From positions 58,043-122,042 of the forward strand of contig JARUHP010000011.1 of the NCBI GenBank assembly GCA_030005635.1: a stretch of DNA of 64,000 nucleotides, given 5' to 3'. The translations under genes and the position numbers were made by a program. The stretch comes from Deltaproteobacteria bacterium IMCC39146. Its GTDB lineage: Bacteria > Desulfobacterota > Desulfuromonadia > Desulfuromonadales > BM103. Positions 44,114-51,825 of this stretch are shown piece after piece. The notes under the pieces were generated by a model. That model had not been told where the DNA came from, did not search any database, and saw only the letters and a program-made list of their open reading frames with translations. The first letter of the stretch is position 1. Each line of letters opens with the position of its first letter.

Positions 44114-44758
44114 ATGCAACGAACACGTCTCTTTCTGGTGCGTCATGGCCAGGTTGAAGGGCATGAAGAGAAACGTTATAACGGCCAGGTTAATGTGCCG
44201 CTTACACCGTTGGGTCGGGAACAGTCCGCTCGCGTTTGTGATTACATGGCCGAAATTTCTGTTGACGCAGTTTACAGCAGTGATCTGGATCGTAGTTGCT
44301 ACTGTGCGGAGCTTATCGCTGAGGCTCATAATCTGGAGATTGTCACCGACGCTGCGTTACGGGAATTGCATGTCGGCGACTGGGAAGGCCGGACCTGGGC
44401 TGAACTTTGCGAGGCCTACCCTGATGATTGGCAGGCAAGACTTAAAGATCTGGTGAACTTCCAGGTGCCGGGAGGCGAAAGTCTGCAGGATGCCGCGAAT
44501 CGTATTCGTCCCACTCTTACGAAGGTCATTAAAGAGCACGTGGGTGATAACGTCGTGTTGGTGGCTCATGGAGGGGTCAATCGGATTATCTTGCTCGATG
44601 CCATTGGTGCGCCTCTGCAGCAGGCTTTTTCCATTGAGCAGGATTTTGGCTGCTTGAATATAGTTGATTACTTTGAAGGCGGCAATTCGGTTGTGAAACT
44701 CCTCAACGGGGTCTCTCACCAGGACGGCTGCAGCTTTAAGGAGGATGTCGGTAGATGA
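44114..44758 (+). CDS. Histidine phosphatase, CobC (alpha-ribazole phosphatase)-like
   Basis: A 214-residue phosphoglycerate-mutase-fold protein. The catalytic RHG is at residues 10-12 (FLVRHGQVEGH), with YNGQ, YSSDLDRS and the second histidine in VAHGGVNR. The next gene, overlapping by ATGA, makes a cobalamin intermediate, which favours the alpha-ribazole-5'-phosphate phosphatase role over glycolytic mutase, though the context argument is inference. Ribosome site AGAGGA. Confidence 0.83.
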   Translation: MQRTRLFLVRHGQVEGHEEKRYNGQVNVPLTPLGREQSARVCDYMAEISVDAVYSSDLDRSCYCAELIAEAHNLEIVTDAALRELHVGDWEGRTWAELCEAYPDDWQARLKDLVNFQVPGGESLQDAANRIRPTLTKVIKEHVGDNVVLVAHGGVNRIILLDAIGAPLQQAFSIEQDFGCLNIVDYFEGGNSVVKLLNGVSHQDGCSFKEDVGR

Positions 44759-45966
44759 AAACAATTTATGTCATCGGTGCTGGAATTGAAGGCCAGGAAG
44801 GTTTCAGCCGCAGGGCTTTGGAGCTGGTCGCTCAGGCGGAGTTGCTGATCGGTGGCCCTCGACAGCTGGCGCTGTTCCCTGACTTTTCCGGCACAACCAT
44901 GGCGACCGGAGATAATCTGGCGCCGGTGGTTGAATGCCTGGGAAAGTGCACCGGTTCAGCTGTTGTGCTGGCCTCCGGAGACCCTCTTTTTTTCGGCATT
45001 GGTCGTTACCTGCTGCGCAACCTTCCTGATGCCGATTTAGAGTTCGTGCCGAATGTCAGCTCTGCCCAGTACGCTTTTGCCAAGATTCGCGAGCCATGGG
45101 ACGATGCCGTGTTTGTGTCGACTCAAGGTCGGGGGCTAAAGGGGGCTGTCGATCAGATTGTGGCTCATGACAAAGTTGCCCTCCTTACCGACAATGTGAA
45201 TACTCCCAAGGTGATTGCAACAGAGCTGATTGAAAGAGGCCGGGACGGTTACACGGCCTATCTCTGTGAAAATTTGGGGACGGCTGAAGAGTCGATCACA
45301 CACACCGAACTCAAGGGTTTACTCAAACTTCCGTCTGCGGCGTTGAATGTTCTCATTCTGATCAAAGAATATGAGGCCGGCGGTGACGGCATCGGTCCTT
45401 GCCTGGGCATTCCGGACGAAGATTTTGCTACCGTCAAGAAACTGATCACCAATGAAGAGGTGAGGGCTGTGAGCCTGGCCAAGTTACGTTTGCGTCAGGA
45501 TATGACTCTTTGGGATATCGGTGCCGGTTCCGGTTCCGTGAGTATTGAGGCCGATCACCTTATGCCGAACGGTCGGGTCTTTGCGATAGAACGCAATCCT
45601 CAGTGTCTGACCTTCTTCAAGAAAAACCTGAAAAAATTCAACTCGCGTAATATCACTCTGGTTGCGGGCGATGCGCCTGCTTGCCTTGAGGATCTGCCTG
45701 ACCCGGACCGGGTCTTCATCGGCGGCTCCGGAGGTCATCTCTGGAAGATTCTTGACGCAGCAGATGGGCGCTTGCCGATCGGTGGACGCGTTGTACTCAA
45801 TGCCGTCACTCTTGATACTTTGAACGCTGCAACCGATTTTTTTGAAAACGCCGGCTACGAGTTGGAAGTGACAACGGTTAATATTTCACGGACCCGGCCG
45901 TTAACGGATTACAAAATGTTTGAGGCTTACAACCCGGTTTTCGTGTTGACGGCGGTAAAAGAATGA
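44755..45966 (+). CDS. cobL: Precorrin-6Y C5,15-methyltransferase (CbiE-CbiT fusion)
   Basis: A 403-residue fusion. The N-terminal CbiE part (to about residue 205) begins TIYVIGAGIEG and carries VVLASGDPLFFGIGRYL. The C-terminal CbiT part has LWDIGAGSGSVSIEA near 252 (SAM-binding) and FIGGSGGHLWKIL. It methylates C5 and C15 of the corrin ring with decarboxylation. It starts inside the preceding stop codon, with aaggagg upstream. No other corrin ring genes are in the window, so the pathway must be completed elsewhere. Confidence 0.93.
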   Translation: MKTIYVIGAGIEGQEGFSRRALELVAQAELLIGGPRQLALFPDFSGTTMATGDNLAPVVECLGKCTGSAVVLASGDPLFFGIGRYLLRNLPDADLEFVPNVSSAQYAFAKIREPWDDAVFVSTQGRGLKGAVDQIVAHDKVALLTDNVNTPKVIATELIERGRDGYTAYLCENLGTAEESITHTELKGLLKLPSAALNVLILIKEYEAGGDGIGPCLGIPDEDFATVKKLITNEEVRAVSLAKLRLRQDMTLWDIGAGSGSVSIEADHLMPNGRVFAIERNPQCLTFFKKNLKKFNSRNITLVAGDAPACLEDLPDPDRVFIGGSGGHLWKILDAADGRLPIGGRVVLNAVTLDTLNAATDFFENAGYELEVTTVNISRTRPLTDYKMFEAYNPVFVLTAVKE

Positions 45967-46005
45967 TTTGTTGATTTGTTGATAGAAGTGGACTTTTTTG
46001 AGCAT

Positions 46006-46470
46006 ATGAGTAAGGCAATCTGGTTCAAAGATTATCAGCTTTCTGAAGTAGAGCCTCTGTGTAAAACCAACATGGTTGAGCACTTGGGGATCGAACTGAC
46101 CGAACTGGAGATCAACCATCTGGTTGGAACCATGCCGGTTGATCACCGGACCACCCAACCGGCCGGATTGTTACACGGGGGAGCCTCTGTCGCTTTTGCG
46201 GAAACTCTGGGCAGTATTGCTGCCAATCTTTGTGTCGACCCTGAGCGCTGGGTCTGCGTTGGCCAGGAAATTAATGCCAGTCATTTGCGACCGGTGCGCA
46301 AAGGGTGTGTGACCGGAACGGCCAAACCTCTCTACTTGGGCCGGTCTTCGCAGGTTTGGGACATCGGTATCGTTGATGATCGGCAGAGAACTGTGTGTGT
46401 GGTTCGGCTGACGGTTGCGGTTGTTTCCGTGGGGCATGGTGGTGGGGAGCTTAAGCTTTTTGATGAATAA
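46006..46470 (+). CDS. Hotdog-fold acyl-CoA thioesterase, MenI/YdiI-like
   Basis: A 154-residue thioesterase. The segment PAGLLHGGASVAFAETLGS (His57, catalytic Glu66) and VGQEINASHLRPVRKG place it in the YdiI/EntH branch. Possible substrates are dihydroxynaphthoyl-CoA (menaquinone pathway) or other aryl/acyl-CoAs; undecided. The start at ATG 46006 is preferred to TTG 45976 because family members begin near IWF. It follows cbiET by 39 bases and is ended by a strong terminator. Confidence 0.85.
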   Translation: MSKAIWFKDYQLSEVEPLCKTNMVEHLGIELTELEINHLVGTMPVDHRTTQPAGLLHGGASVAFAETLGSIAANLCVDPERWVCVGQEINASHLRPVRKGCVTGTAKPLYLGRSSQVWDIGIVDDRQRTVCVVRLTVAVVSVGHGGGELKLFDE

Positions 46471-46503
46471 GTGAAGTAGGGTGTAAATAAATTTCACGTT
46501 ATA

Positions 46504-46540
46504 GCCGGGCAACAGATTGCAAATCTGTTGCCCGGTTTTG
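46504..46540 (+). terminator. Rho-independent terminator
   Basis: ccgggcaacagattt / aaatctgttgcccgg long stem, followed by TTTTGTTT. Confidence 0.92.
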
Positions 46541-46608
46541 TTTGTATGCTTTTGACTTTGATTTTGATTGCCCTTTTCCCGTTGAAACGGAGGGCGTGTT
46601 TCTTTGCT

Positions 46609-46640
46609 CACTTTCTTTTGCACGTGCAAAGAAAGTGAGG
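46609..46640. repeat. Imperfect 31-base palindrome
   Basis: tcactttcttttgcac / gtgcaaagaaagtga, with a one-base bulge. The 46471-47222 spacer (752 bases) has no supported gene and is a patchwork of this, the inverted 105-base unit, a CTAG half-repeat, a GGGGACAC hairpin and a paired-arm element. Confidence 0.6.
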
Positions 46641-46833
46641 CGTCTGCCGGACGTGACCGGCACCACTTCAATTGGGTGGCAACAGTTCAGGGACTGCCCC
46701 GCAAATGGCGCTAGTTTTAGTAGCCTGGGCAAAAGAACCTCTACGCCTGGGCCAGCGGTTAAATCCAACATAAAAGCAATATTGGCCTCATGATTACTTC
46801 AAGATTACACAGATTTTGACCCATAAATCAGGG

Positions 46834-46939
46834 AAATCGTGAGGTAATCTTGAGGCAAAAGGGATTGTTAAGTTTTTGCGGTCAGTAAGCTCCTTAGTTG
46901 GAAAGTAAAAAGCTTCGTATCAGAGTGGAAGTTATGCTG
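46834..46939. repeat. 105-base repeat, copy 1
   Basis: Reverse complement of 60905-61008 with about 85-90 percent identity by eye (shared blocks include gcaatcccttttgcctca in the other orientation). Confidence 0.75.
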
Positions 46940-46943
46940 AAAC

Positions 46944-47006
46944 CTAGCAGCCTGTCGGACTTTCGGGGCTGAAGCGAAAATTCGGCCGTTTGAGAACAGA
47001 TTTTGG
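46944..47006. repeat. CTAG-ended repeat, half copy 4
   Basis: CTAGCAGCCTGTCGGACTTT, then ggccgtttgagaacagattt; this is the inverted right end of the 20852-21019 element. The other end is missing, replaced by the GGGGACAC hairpin. Confidence 0.75.
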
Positions 47007-47041
47007 ATACGGGGACACACAATTTGTGTGTCCCCGTATCC
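47005..47041. repeat. GGGGACACAC hairpin
   Basis: ggatacggggacacac / gtgtgtccccgtatcc, perfect for 16 bases. A shorter hairpin with the GGGACACT core is at 60853-60880. The pattern recalls REP-type hairpins, but no REP-associated transposase is present in the window. Confidence 0.65.
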
Positions 47042-47052
47042 CCAAAAAAATG

Positions 47053-47156
47053 TTTAACGCAGAGTCGCAAAGAGCGCAGAGGAAAAACTCTTAAAACTTT
47101 TAAAAAGGGCTCAATGCTGACTATTCCTCTCTGCGTCTCAGCGTCTTTGCGTTAAA
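47053..47156. repeat. Paired-arm repeat after gap
   Basis: Exact ends TTTAACGC and GCGTTAAA; arms GCAGAGTCGCAAAGAGCGCA and CTCTGCGTCTCAGCGTCTTT, a hybrid of the two arm types. It lies just beyond the stop codon of gap. Confidence 0.7.
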
Positions 47157-47222
47157 AAATAGCTTGAGTTTGCCTTGTCTTTGTATTGGTTATTAGGTCC
47201 GTAAAGCTAAAAAGAGATAAAG

Positions 47223-48668
47223 TTAAAACGGCAAAACTGGCAACTCCAACCCCGCCAAATTCTGCGTCAAACGCACCACCTGACTACTATACCCAAATTC
47301 ATTGTCATACCAGACATAGAGAACAATTCGGTCTTCCGAAACGATCGTCGAGATCGAATCAACCACTCCGGCATAGATAGAGCCGACAAAATCACTGGAA
47401 ACAGCTTCCGGAGAATTGGTGTAGTCAATCTGGTTCTGCAGTGGCGAGTCGAGAGAGACGTCACGCAAATATCTGTTGAGATCTTCGCGGCTGACTTTCT
47501 TTTCCACGGTGAGGTTAAGAATTGCCAGAGAAACGTTCGGCGTCGGCACCCTGATTGCGTTACCTGTCAGCCTCCCGGCCAGTTCGGGCAGGGCCTTGGC
47601 AATCGCACTCGCTGCTCCGGTCTCAGTGATAACCATATTGAGTGGCGCGCTGCGTCCGCGGCGGTGATTGTTGTGGTAATTGTCAATCAGGTTCTGATCG
47701 TTGGTGTAGGAGTGGCAGGTTTCAACATGGCCGCTAACAACACCGTAGCGATCGTTGACTGCCTTCAAGACCGGGACGATCGCGTTGGTTGTGCAGCTGG
47801 CCGCCGAAAAGATGTTTTCCTCATCGGTCAGCAGTTCGTTGTTAACACCGAACACCACGTTAGGGACATCACCCTTGCCTGGGGCGGTTAAAACGACCTT
47901 ACTGATGCCTTTGGCTTGCAGGTGGCGGCCAAGACCTTCGCGGTCACGCCATTTACCGGTGTTGTCAATCAGGATCGCATCCTGAATACCATACTTGGTG
48001 TAATCGATCTGGTCCGGAGCGTCTGCATAAATGAGTCGGATCATGTTGCCATTGGCGATGATCGCATTTTCTTTCTCATCAATAGTGATGGCGCCTTTGA
48101 ATTGGCCATGCACCGAATCGCGGCGCAGCAGGCTGGCCCGTTTCATCAGATCATCATCGTCGCCTTTACGCACCACGGCAGCACGCAGGCGCAGTTTGTC
48201 GCCACCGCCGGCTTTTTCGACAAGGATTCTGGTCAGAAGCCGGCCGATCCGACCGAAACCGTAAAGAACCACATCACGGGGCTCGCTGAGTAAGGACGTT
48301 TGCCCGGTGTTAACTTTGGACAGTTCCTGGCGAACAAAAGCTGTGACCTCCTGGCCCGGGTCTTGTGCCTGAAGGCGAACGGTCAGCTTACCGATATCGA
48401 TCCTTGATGGAGCGAGGTCAAGACTTTCCATGGCTTGCAAAACAGGAAAGGTGTCGCGTACAGAGAGCTCGTTTTCGAGGATCTGTCGGGCGAAGCGATG
48501 CGCTTTAAGGATATCCACCATGGAACCGTGGACCAGGCTGCGGCCGTAGACTGTGATAACAATGCCATGATCCCGGTAGAGCCGACCGATAATCGGCAAC
48601 ATCGCTTCAGCAAGCTCCTCACGTTCTTTCCAGTCTGAAAAATATTCCTCGTGTTTTCGTAAATCCAT
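47223..48668 (-). CDS. gap: Glyceraldehyde-3-phosphate dehydrogenase with N-terminal extension
   Basis: A 481-residue GAPDH, about 145 residues longer than the normal enzyme. Residues 1-130 are a helical extension (HEEYFSDWKEREELAEAMLP). The NAD(P)-binding GFGRIGR begins near residue 136, and the catalytic cysteine is in SAASCTTNA near residue 292. Related long forms occur in gammaproteobacteria and deltaproteobacteria. The function is the usual glycolytic or gluconeogenic step; cofactor preference cannot be read. It is divergent from the aldolase gene across a long repeat. Confidence 0.9.
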   Translation of the reverse strand: MDLRKHEEYFSDWKEREELAEAMLPIIGRLYRDHGIVITVYGRSLVHGSMVDILKAHRFARQILENELSVRDTFPVLQAMESLDLAPSRIDIGKLTVRLQAQDPGQEVTAFVRQELSKVNTGQTSLLSEPRDVVLYGFGRIGRLLTRILVEKAGGGDKLRLRAAVVRKGDDDDLMKRASLLRRDSVHGQFKGAITIDEKENAIIANGNMIRLIYADAPDQIDYTKYGIQDAILIDNTGKWRDREGLGRHLQAKGISKVVLTAPGKGDVPNVVFGVNNELLTDEENIFSAASCTTNAIVPVLKAVNDRYGVVSGHVETCHSYTNDQNLIDNYHNNHRRGRSAPLNMVITETGAASAIAKALPELAGRLTGNAIRVPTPNVSLAILNLTVEKKVSREDLNRYLRDVSLDSPLQNQIDYTNSPEAVSSDFVGSIYAGVVDSISTIVSEDRIVLYVWYDNEFGYSSQVVRLTQNLAGLELPVLPF

Positions 48669-48714
48669 TTGTTCTTCCTTCCCCGTTCTGTTTTATGTTT
48701 TGATTGATGAAGAG

Positions 48715-48892
48715 CTAGGAGGCTGTCGAGCTTAACAAAAAACTGCTGCGAAATCGGCTGATCGGCCCAGATTCACGGTAATTCTCGACAAATAGACCTG
48801 CTATTTGCTCTCAAATTTCGACAAATCTGAGCTCGAGCATCCAATCTCTCGCTACGGTCTGTCAAGTCCGACCGATTCCTTTTTAATCCTAG
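48715..48892. repeat. CTAG-ended long repeat, copy 5 (diverged)
   Basis: Ends CTAGGAGGCTGTCG and TCCGACCGATTCC-CTAG. The middle cgacaaatagacctgctatt and gctctcaaa align with the centre of the 20852 copy. It fills most of the gap-fba divergent spacer, so both promoters must lie inside or next to it. Confidence 0.65.
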
Positions 48893-49024
48893 AACAAGGG
48901 CGTGGGATATGCAACTTCTACGGAGGAATTTCCGGAATTTGCTCTGGACTTGTTTTAGATAAATTGGTATTAAGGATTGTTTATGAAAACAATTTCTGAA
49001 ACATCCACAGGGAGGGTTTTACTG

Positions 49025-50005
49025 ATGAGTGACAAGGTGCATTATTCGGATTTGGGACTGGTCAATACTCGCGACATGTTCGCCAAGGCGATGGCGGGTG
49101 GTTATGCCATACCTGCCTACAACTTTAATAATCTTGAGCAGCTGCAGGCGATCGTGACCGCTTGTGTCGAAAGTCGCTCTCCGGTGATCATTCAGGTCAG
49201 CAAGGGCGCGCGTGAGTATGCCAACGCCACCATGTTGCGTTACATGGCGATGGGGGCTGTGAAGATGGCCAATGAGATGGGTGTTGACCTCCCTGTCTGC
49301 CTGCATCTCGACCACGGTGATTCTTTCGAAGTCTGCAAATCCTGTGTCGATAATGGTTTCTCTTCCGTCATGATCGACGGTTCGCATCTGCCCTTCGAAG
49401 AGAACGTTGCCCTGACCAAAAAGGTTGTTGAGTACGCTCATCAGTTTGATGTCACCGTAGAGGGTGAACTTGGCGTACTGGCCGGCATCGAAGATGACGT
49501 GGTTGCCGAAAAGTCGACCTATACCAAGCCTGAAGAGGTCGAGGACTTCGTCAAGAAAACAGGTGTCGACTCCCTGGCCATTTCCATCGGCACCAGTCAC
49601 GGTGCCTTTAAATTTAAGCTTAAGGAAGGTGAGGAAGCCCCACCCTTGCGTTTTGACATTCTTGAGGAGATCGAAAAGCGTATTCCGGGCTTTCCAATTG
49701 TTCTGCATGGTGCCTCGAGCGTGGTCCAGGATTACGTTGCCCTGATCAATCAGTATGGTGGCAAGATGGAAGGCGCTGTTGGTGTGTCGGAAGAGCAGTT
49801 GCGCAGAGCGGCCAAGAGTGCTGTCTGTAAAATCAATATCGACTCTGATGGCCGACTTGTTGTTACCGCCAAGGTCCGTGAGTATCTGGCCAACAATCCC
49901 GGTGAATTCGATCCCCGCAAATATTTGGGTGCGGCGCGTAAGGAATTGATCAAGCTGCTTAATCACAAGAATGAGGCTGTTCTTGGAAGCGCTGGGAAAG
50001 TTTAA
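49025..50005 (+). CDS. fba: Class II fructose-bisphosphate aldolase
   Basis: A 326-residue zinc aldolase. Segments AIPAYNFNNLEQLQAI, HLDHGDSFEVCKSC (metal His and catalytic Asp), EGELGVLAGIED, and IVLHGASSV (metal His) identify it. It splits fructose 1,6-bisphosphate, the reverse being used in gluconeogenesis. ATG 49025, after gggaggg, is preferred to a frame 16 codons longer. Divergent gap gene lies upstream, terminator downstream. Confidence 0.93.
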   Translation: MSDKVHYSDLGLVNTRDMFAKAMAGGYAIPAYNFNNLEQLQAIVTACVESRSPVIIQVSKGAREYANATMLRYMAMGAVKMANEMGVDLPVCLHLDHGDSFEVCKSCVDNGFSSVMIDGSHLPFEENVALTKKVVEYAHQFDVTVEGELGVLAGIEDDVVAEKSTYTKPEEVEDFVKKTGVDSLAISIGTSHGAFKFKLKEGEEAPPLRFDILEEIEKRIPGFPIVLHGASSVVQDYVALINQYGGKMEGAVGVSEEQLRRAAKSAVCKINIDSDGRLVVTAKVREYLANNPGEFDPRKYLGAARKELIKLLNHKNEAVLGSAGKV

Positions 50006-50050
50006 AAGAAGGGTCGCGGGACGCGTAGCGCGGAAAAGCGATACATAAAG

Positions 50051-50085
50051 CAAGAGCCGTTCAGTCAACTGAACGGCTCTTGCTT
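50051..50085 (+). terminator. Terminator of fba
   Basis: caagagccgttcag / ctgaacggctcttg stem with 4-base loop, then CTTGTTT. Confidence 0.85.
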
Positions 50086-50130
50086 GTTTGGTGTGTGAGT
50101 TAGTGAGGATTATTATTTTTCGGGATATAT

Positions 50131-50300
50131 ACCAAAATAATGGGAATACGTCTTTACACCAAAACAGTAAAAGCTGAAATCAAAAGACCAACGCAAAGTC
50201 GCTAAGAAAAGCCAGAAAAGACGCAAAGGGTGACTATTCTCGCTTTTTGAAGTGGTTTTCTTTGCGGGCTTTCTTTACCCCTTTGCGCCTTTGCGTTAAA
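50131..50300. repeat. Paired-arm repeat, full copy A2 (170 bases)
   Basis: Direct copy of 40975-41144. It fills the 50006-50332 spacer between the convergent aldolase and ChaN genes. Confidence 0.8.
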
Positions 50301-50332
50301 TACTTGCAACCTTTGTTTGAGTTATAATTCCG

Positions 50333-51583
50333 TTATTTTTTGTGCTTGCCCTTGCCATGTTCATCAGTTTTTGGTAGCGAGACGAAGGTGACGTCGAGTT
50401 TGATCTGTTCACCCTCCCGTTCAACAATCAGGGCCGTTTGGTCTCCGCTGACGCGTTGACTGACTTCATAGACCAGGTCGAAGCTATCTGCAATCACAAC
50501 GTCTCCCATGGAGACCATGATGTCCCCGGCCAGAAGACCGCTCTGGTCTGCTGCTGAGCCCGGCACAACGTCCTCCACGACTACCTTGCCATCCTCTTCT
50601 TTCATACGAACGCCGAGTTTGACGCGTTCACCGGGCAGACTCTCGTATTCCGTGTAAGCCAGGTAATCGTAAGCGGGCATCGGAAAACGGGGCATCTCGA
50701 CATCCATCAGTTTACCCTGCTTCGCATTGGGAATGACCAGTTCACGACTGCCGACCAGCATGTAAGATGTCGGCAGGCGACGATAGACGCGCCTGGGGAT
50801 GCCGAAGCCATAGCGGACATGGTTGCCGCCAGCCAAGACCACCATGCGGTGCTCAGAGCCGTTCTCCTGCATGACGCGTGCGATATTCTCGGCCATGGTC
50901 TCATCCCAGAGGGTCTGGATGCGTAAAAAGCCGTCGAGCATTGCTTTGCCGCCGCTGTGGCCGGCATAGATCGCCTCCGCCATGGCGAACTGGTAGGGGT
51001 CTTTTTGGTCGATCTCCGGCAGTTGAGAGCGGGTCTCCTCGTCCAGGCTTGCAAACGAATTTCTACCGACCTTTTTAACCAGTTCGCGGGTCGCGTTCAG
51101 ACCGATAACTGGAATCCTCTGCTCCCGTGCATAATTTAGAATGTCGCGGTAATAGGCGTAGTCCATACGCCAGTTACTGAACCAGGAAGAATTTTTCAGG
51201 AATTCTTTTTCGCTGAGTGCTCCTGACGTCCATTGATCCAAAGTCTCTTGTTGGCCGGTGTTGAACATCTCCATGCCGAGGCTGAGTTGGCCTGGATAAC
51301 GTTCTGCCATGGCTTTCAGAACGTCGAGCTCCAGGCGATGTGCCGCTGGGTTGTCATGAGTCTCCCCGACATAGACAATTCGTACATCGGTTATTGCGGC
51401 CTGCATCTGTTCAGTGCTGACTTTGACACCGGTGGGCAGATGATAAATATCCCCGACCTCGGGTTTTGCTGTTGGGTAAGGGACTTCAGGATTGCCAATC
51501 GGTTGTTGAGTCATGGTGCAGGCCGTCAGGGTAAGAAGGGTTAATGTGCAAAGCAGAGGTGAAAAGTTGATACGCATAGTCAT
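50333..51583 (-). CDS. ChaN-like haem-binding lipoprotein with C-terminal PDZ domain
   Basis: A 416-residue lipoprotein. Signal ends LTLTAC (Cys22). The ChaN/DUF399 domain has VYVGETHDNPAAH near residue 70 and VVLAGGNHVRYGFGIPRR, typical of this iron/haem-linked family. A PDZ domain follows at about 325-400 (VVPGSAADQSGLLAGDIMVSMGD). The tail is basic (HGKGKHKK). The PDZ fusion suggests a role in protein interaction or proteolysis at the envelope. The ATG has ggaagaga upstream. Monocistronic. Confidence 0.88.
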   Translation of the reverse strand: MTMRINFSPLLCTLTLLTLTACTMTQQPIGNPEVPYPTAKPEVGDIYHLPTGVKVSTEQMQAAITDVRIVYVGETHDNPAAHRLELDVLKAMAERYPGQLSLGMEMFNTGQQETLDQWTSGALSEKEFLKNSSWFSNWRMDYAYYRDILNYAREQRIPVIGLNATRELVKKVGRNSFASLDEETRSQLPEIDQKDPYQFAMAEAIYAGHSGGKAMLDGFLRIQTLWDETMAENIARVMQENGSEHRMVVLAGGNHVRYGFGIPRRVYRRLPTSYMLVGSRELVIPNAKQGKLMDVEMPRFPMPAYDYLAYTEYESLPGERVKLGVRMKEEDGKVVVEDVVPGSAADQSGLLAGDIMVSMGDVVIADSFDLVYEVSQRVSGDQTALIVEREGEQIKLDVTFVSLPKTDEHGKGKHKK

Positions 51584-51825
51584 GTTCTCTTCCGTTTAGT
51601 GCTGACATGATTGTCCTGTTTTTCTGGGAGTGGTTTAAATATACATCATTCTCCTCTCTGATGGGAACTCGATTTAAAGACAGAACTCAGTGCGCTGATT
51701 GCCCTGTCGGCTGACCGGTGATTGTTTTTCTGTTGACAAAAGATACAGATTAGAGAGAAAAGGGAAGATTGATATTTGACTTCTGAATTCTGGGCTCTCA
51801 AGCAAGAACCCAAAGGAGTTTCTAA

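Noticed and set aside
46540..46800. Degenerate protein-coding gene in the 46.5-46.8 kb spacer
   Set aside because: Short frames on both strands lack ribosome sites and any family resemblance; the sequence is better described as palindrome and repeat remnants.
49019..50068. 349-codon open frame on the - strand across the aldolase gene
   Set aside because: Shadow of a strongly recognised class II aldolase; no ribosome site and no family resemblance.
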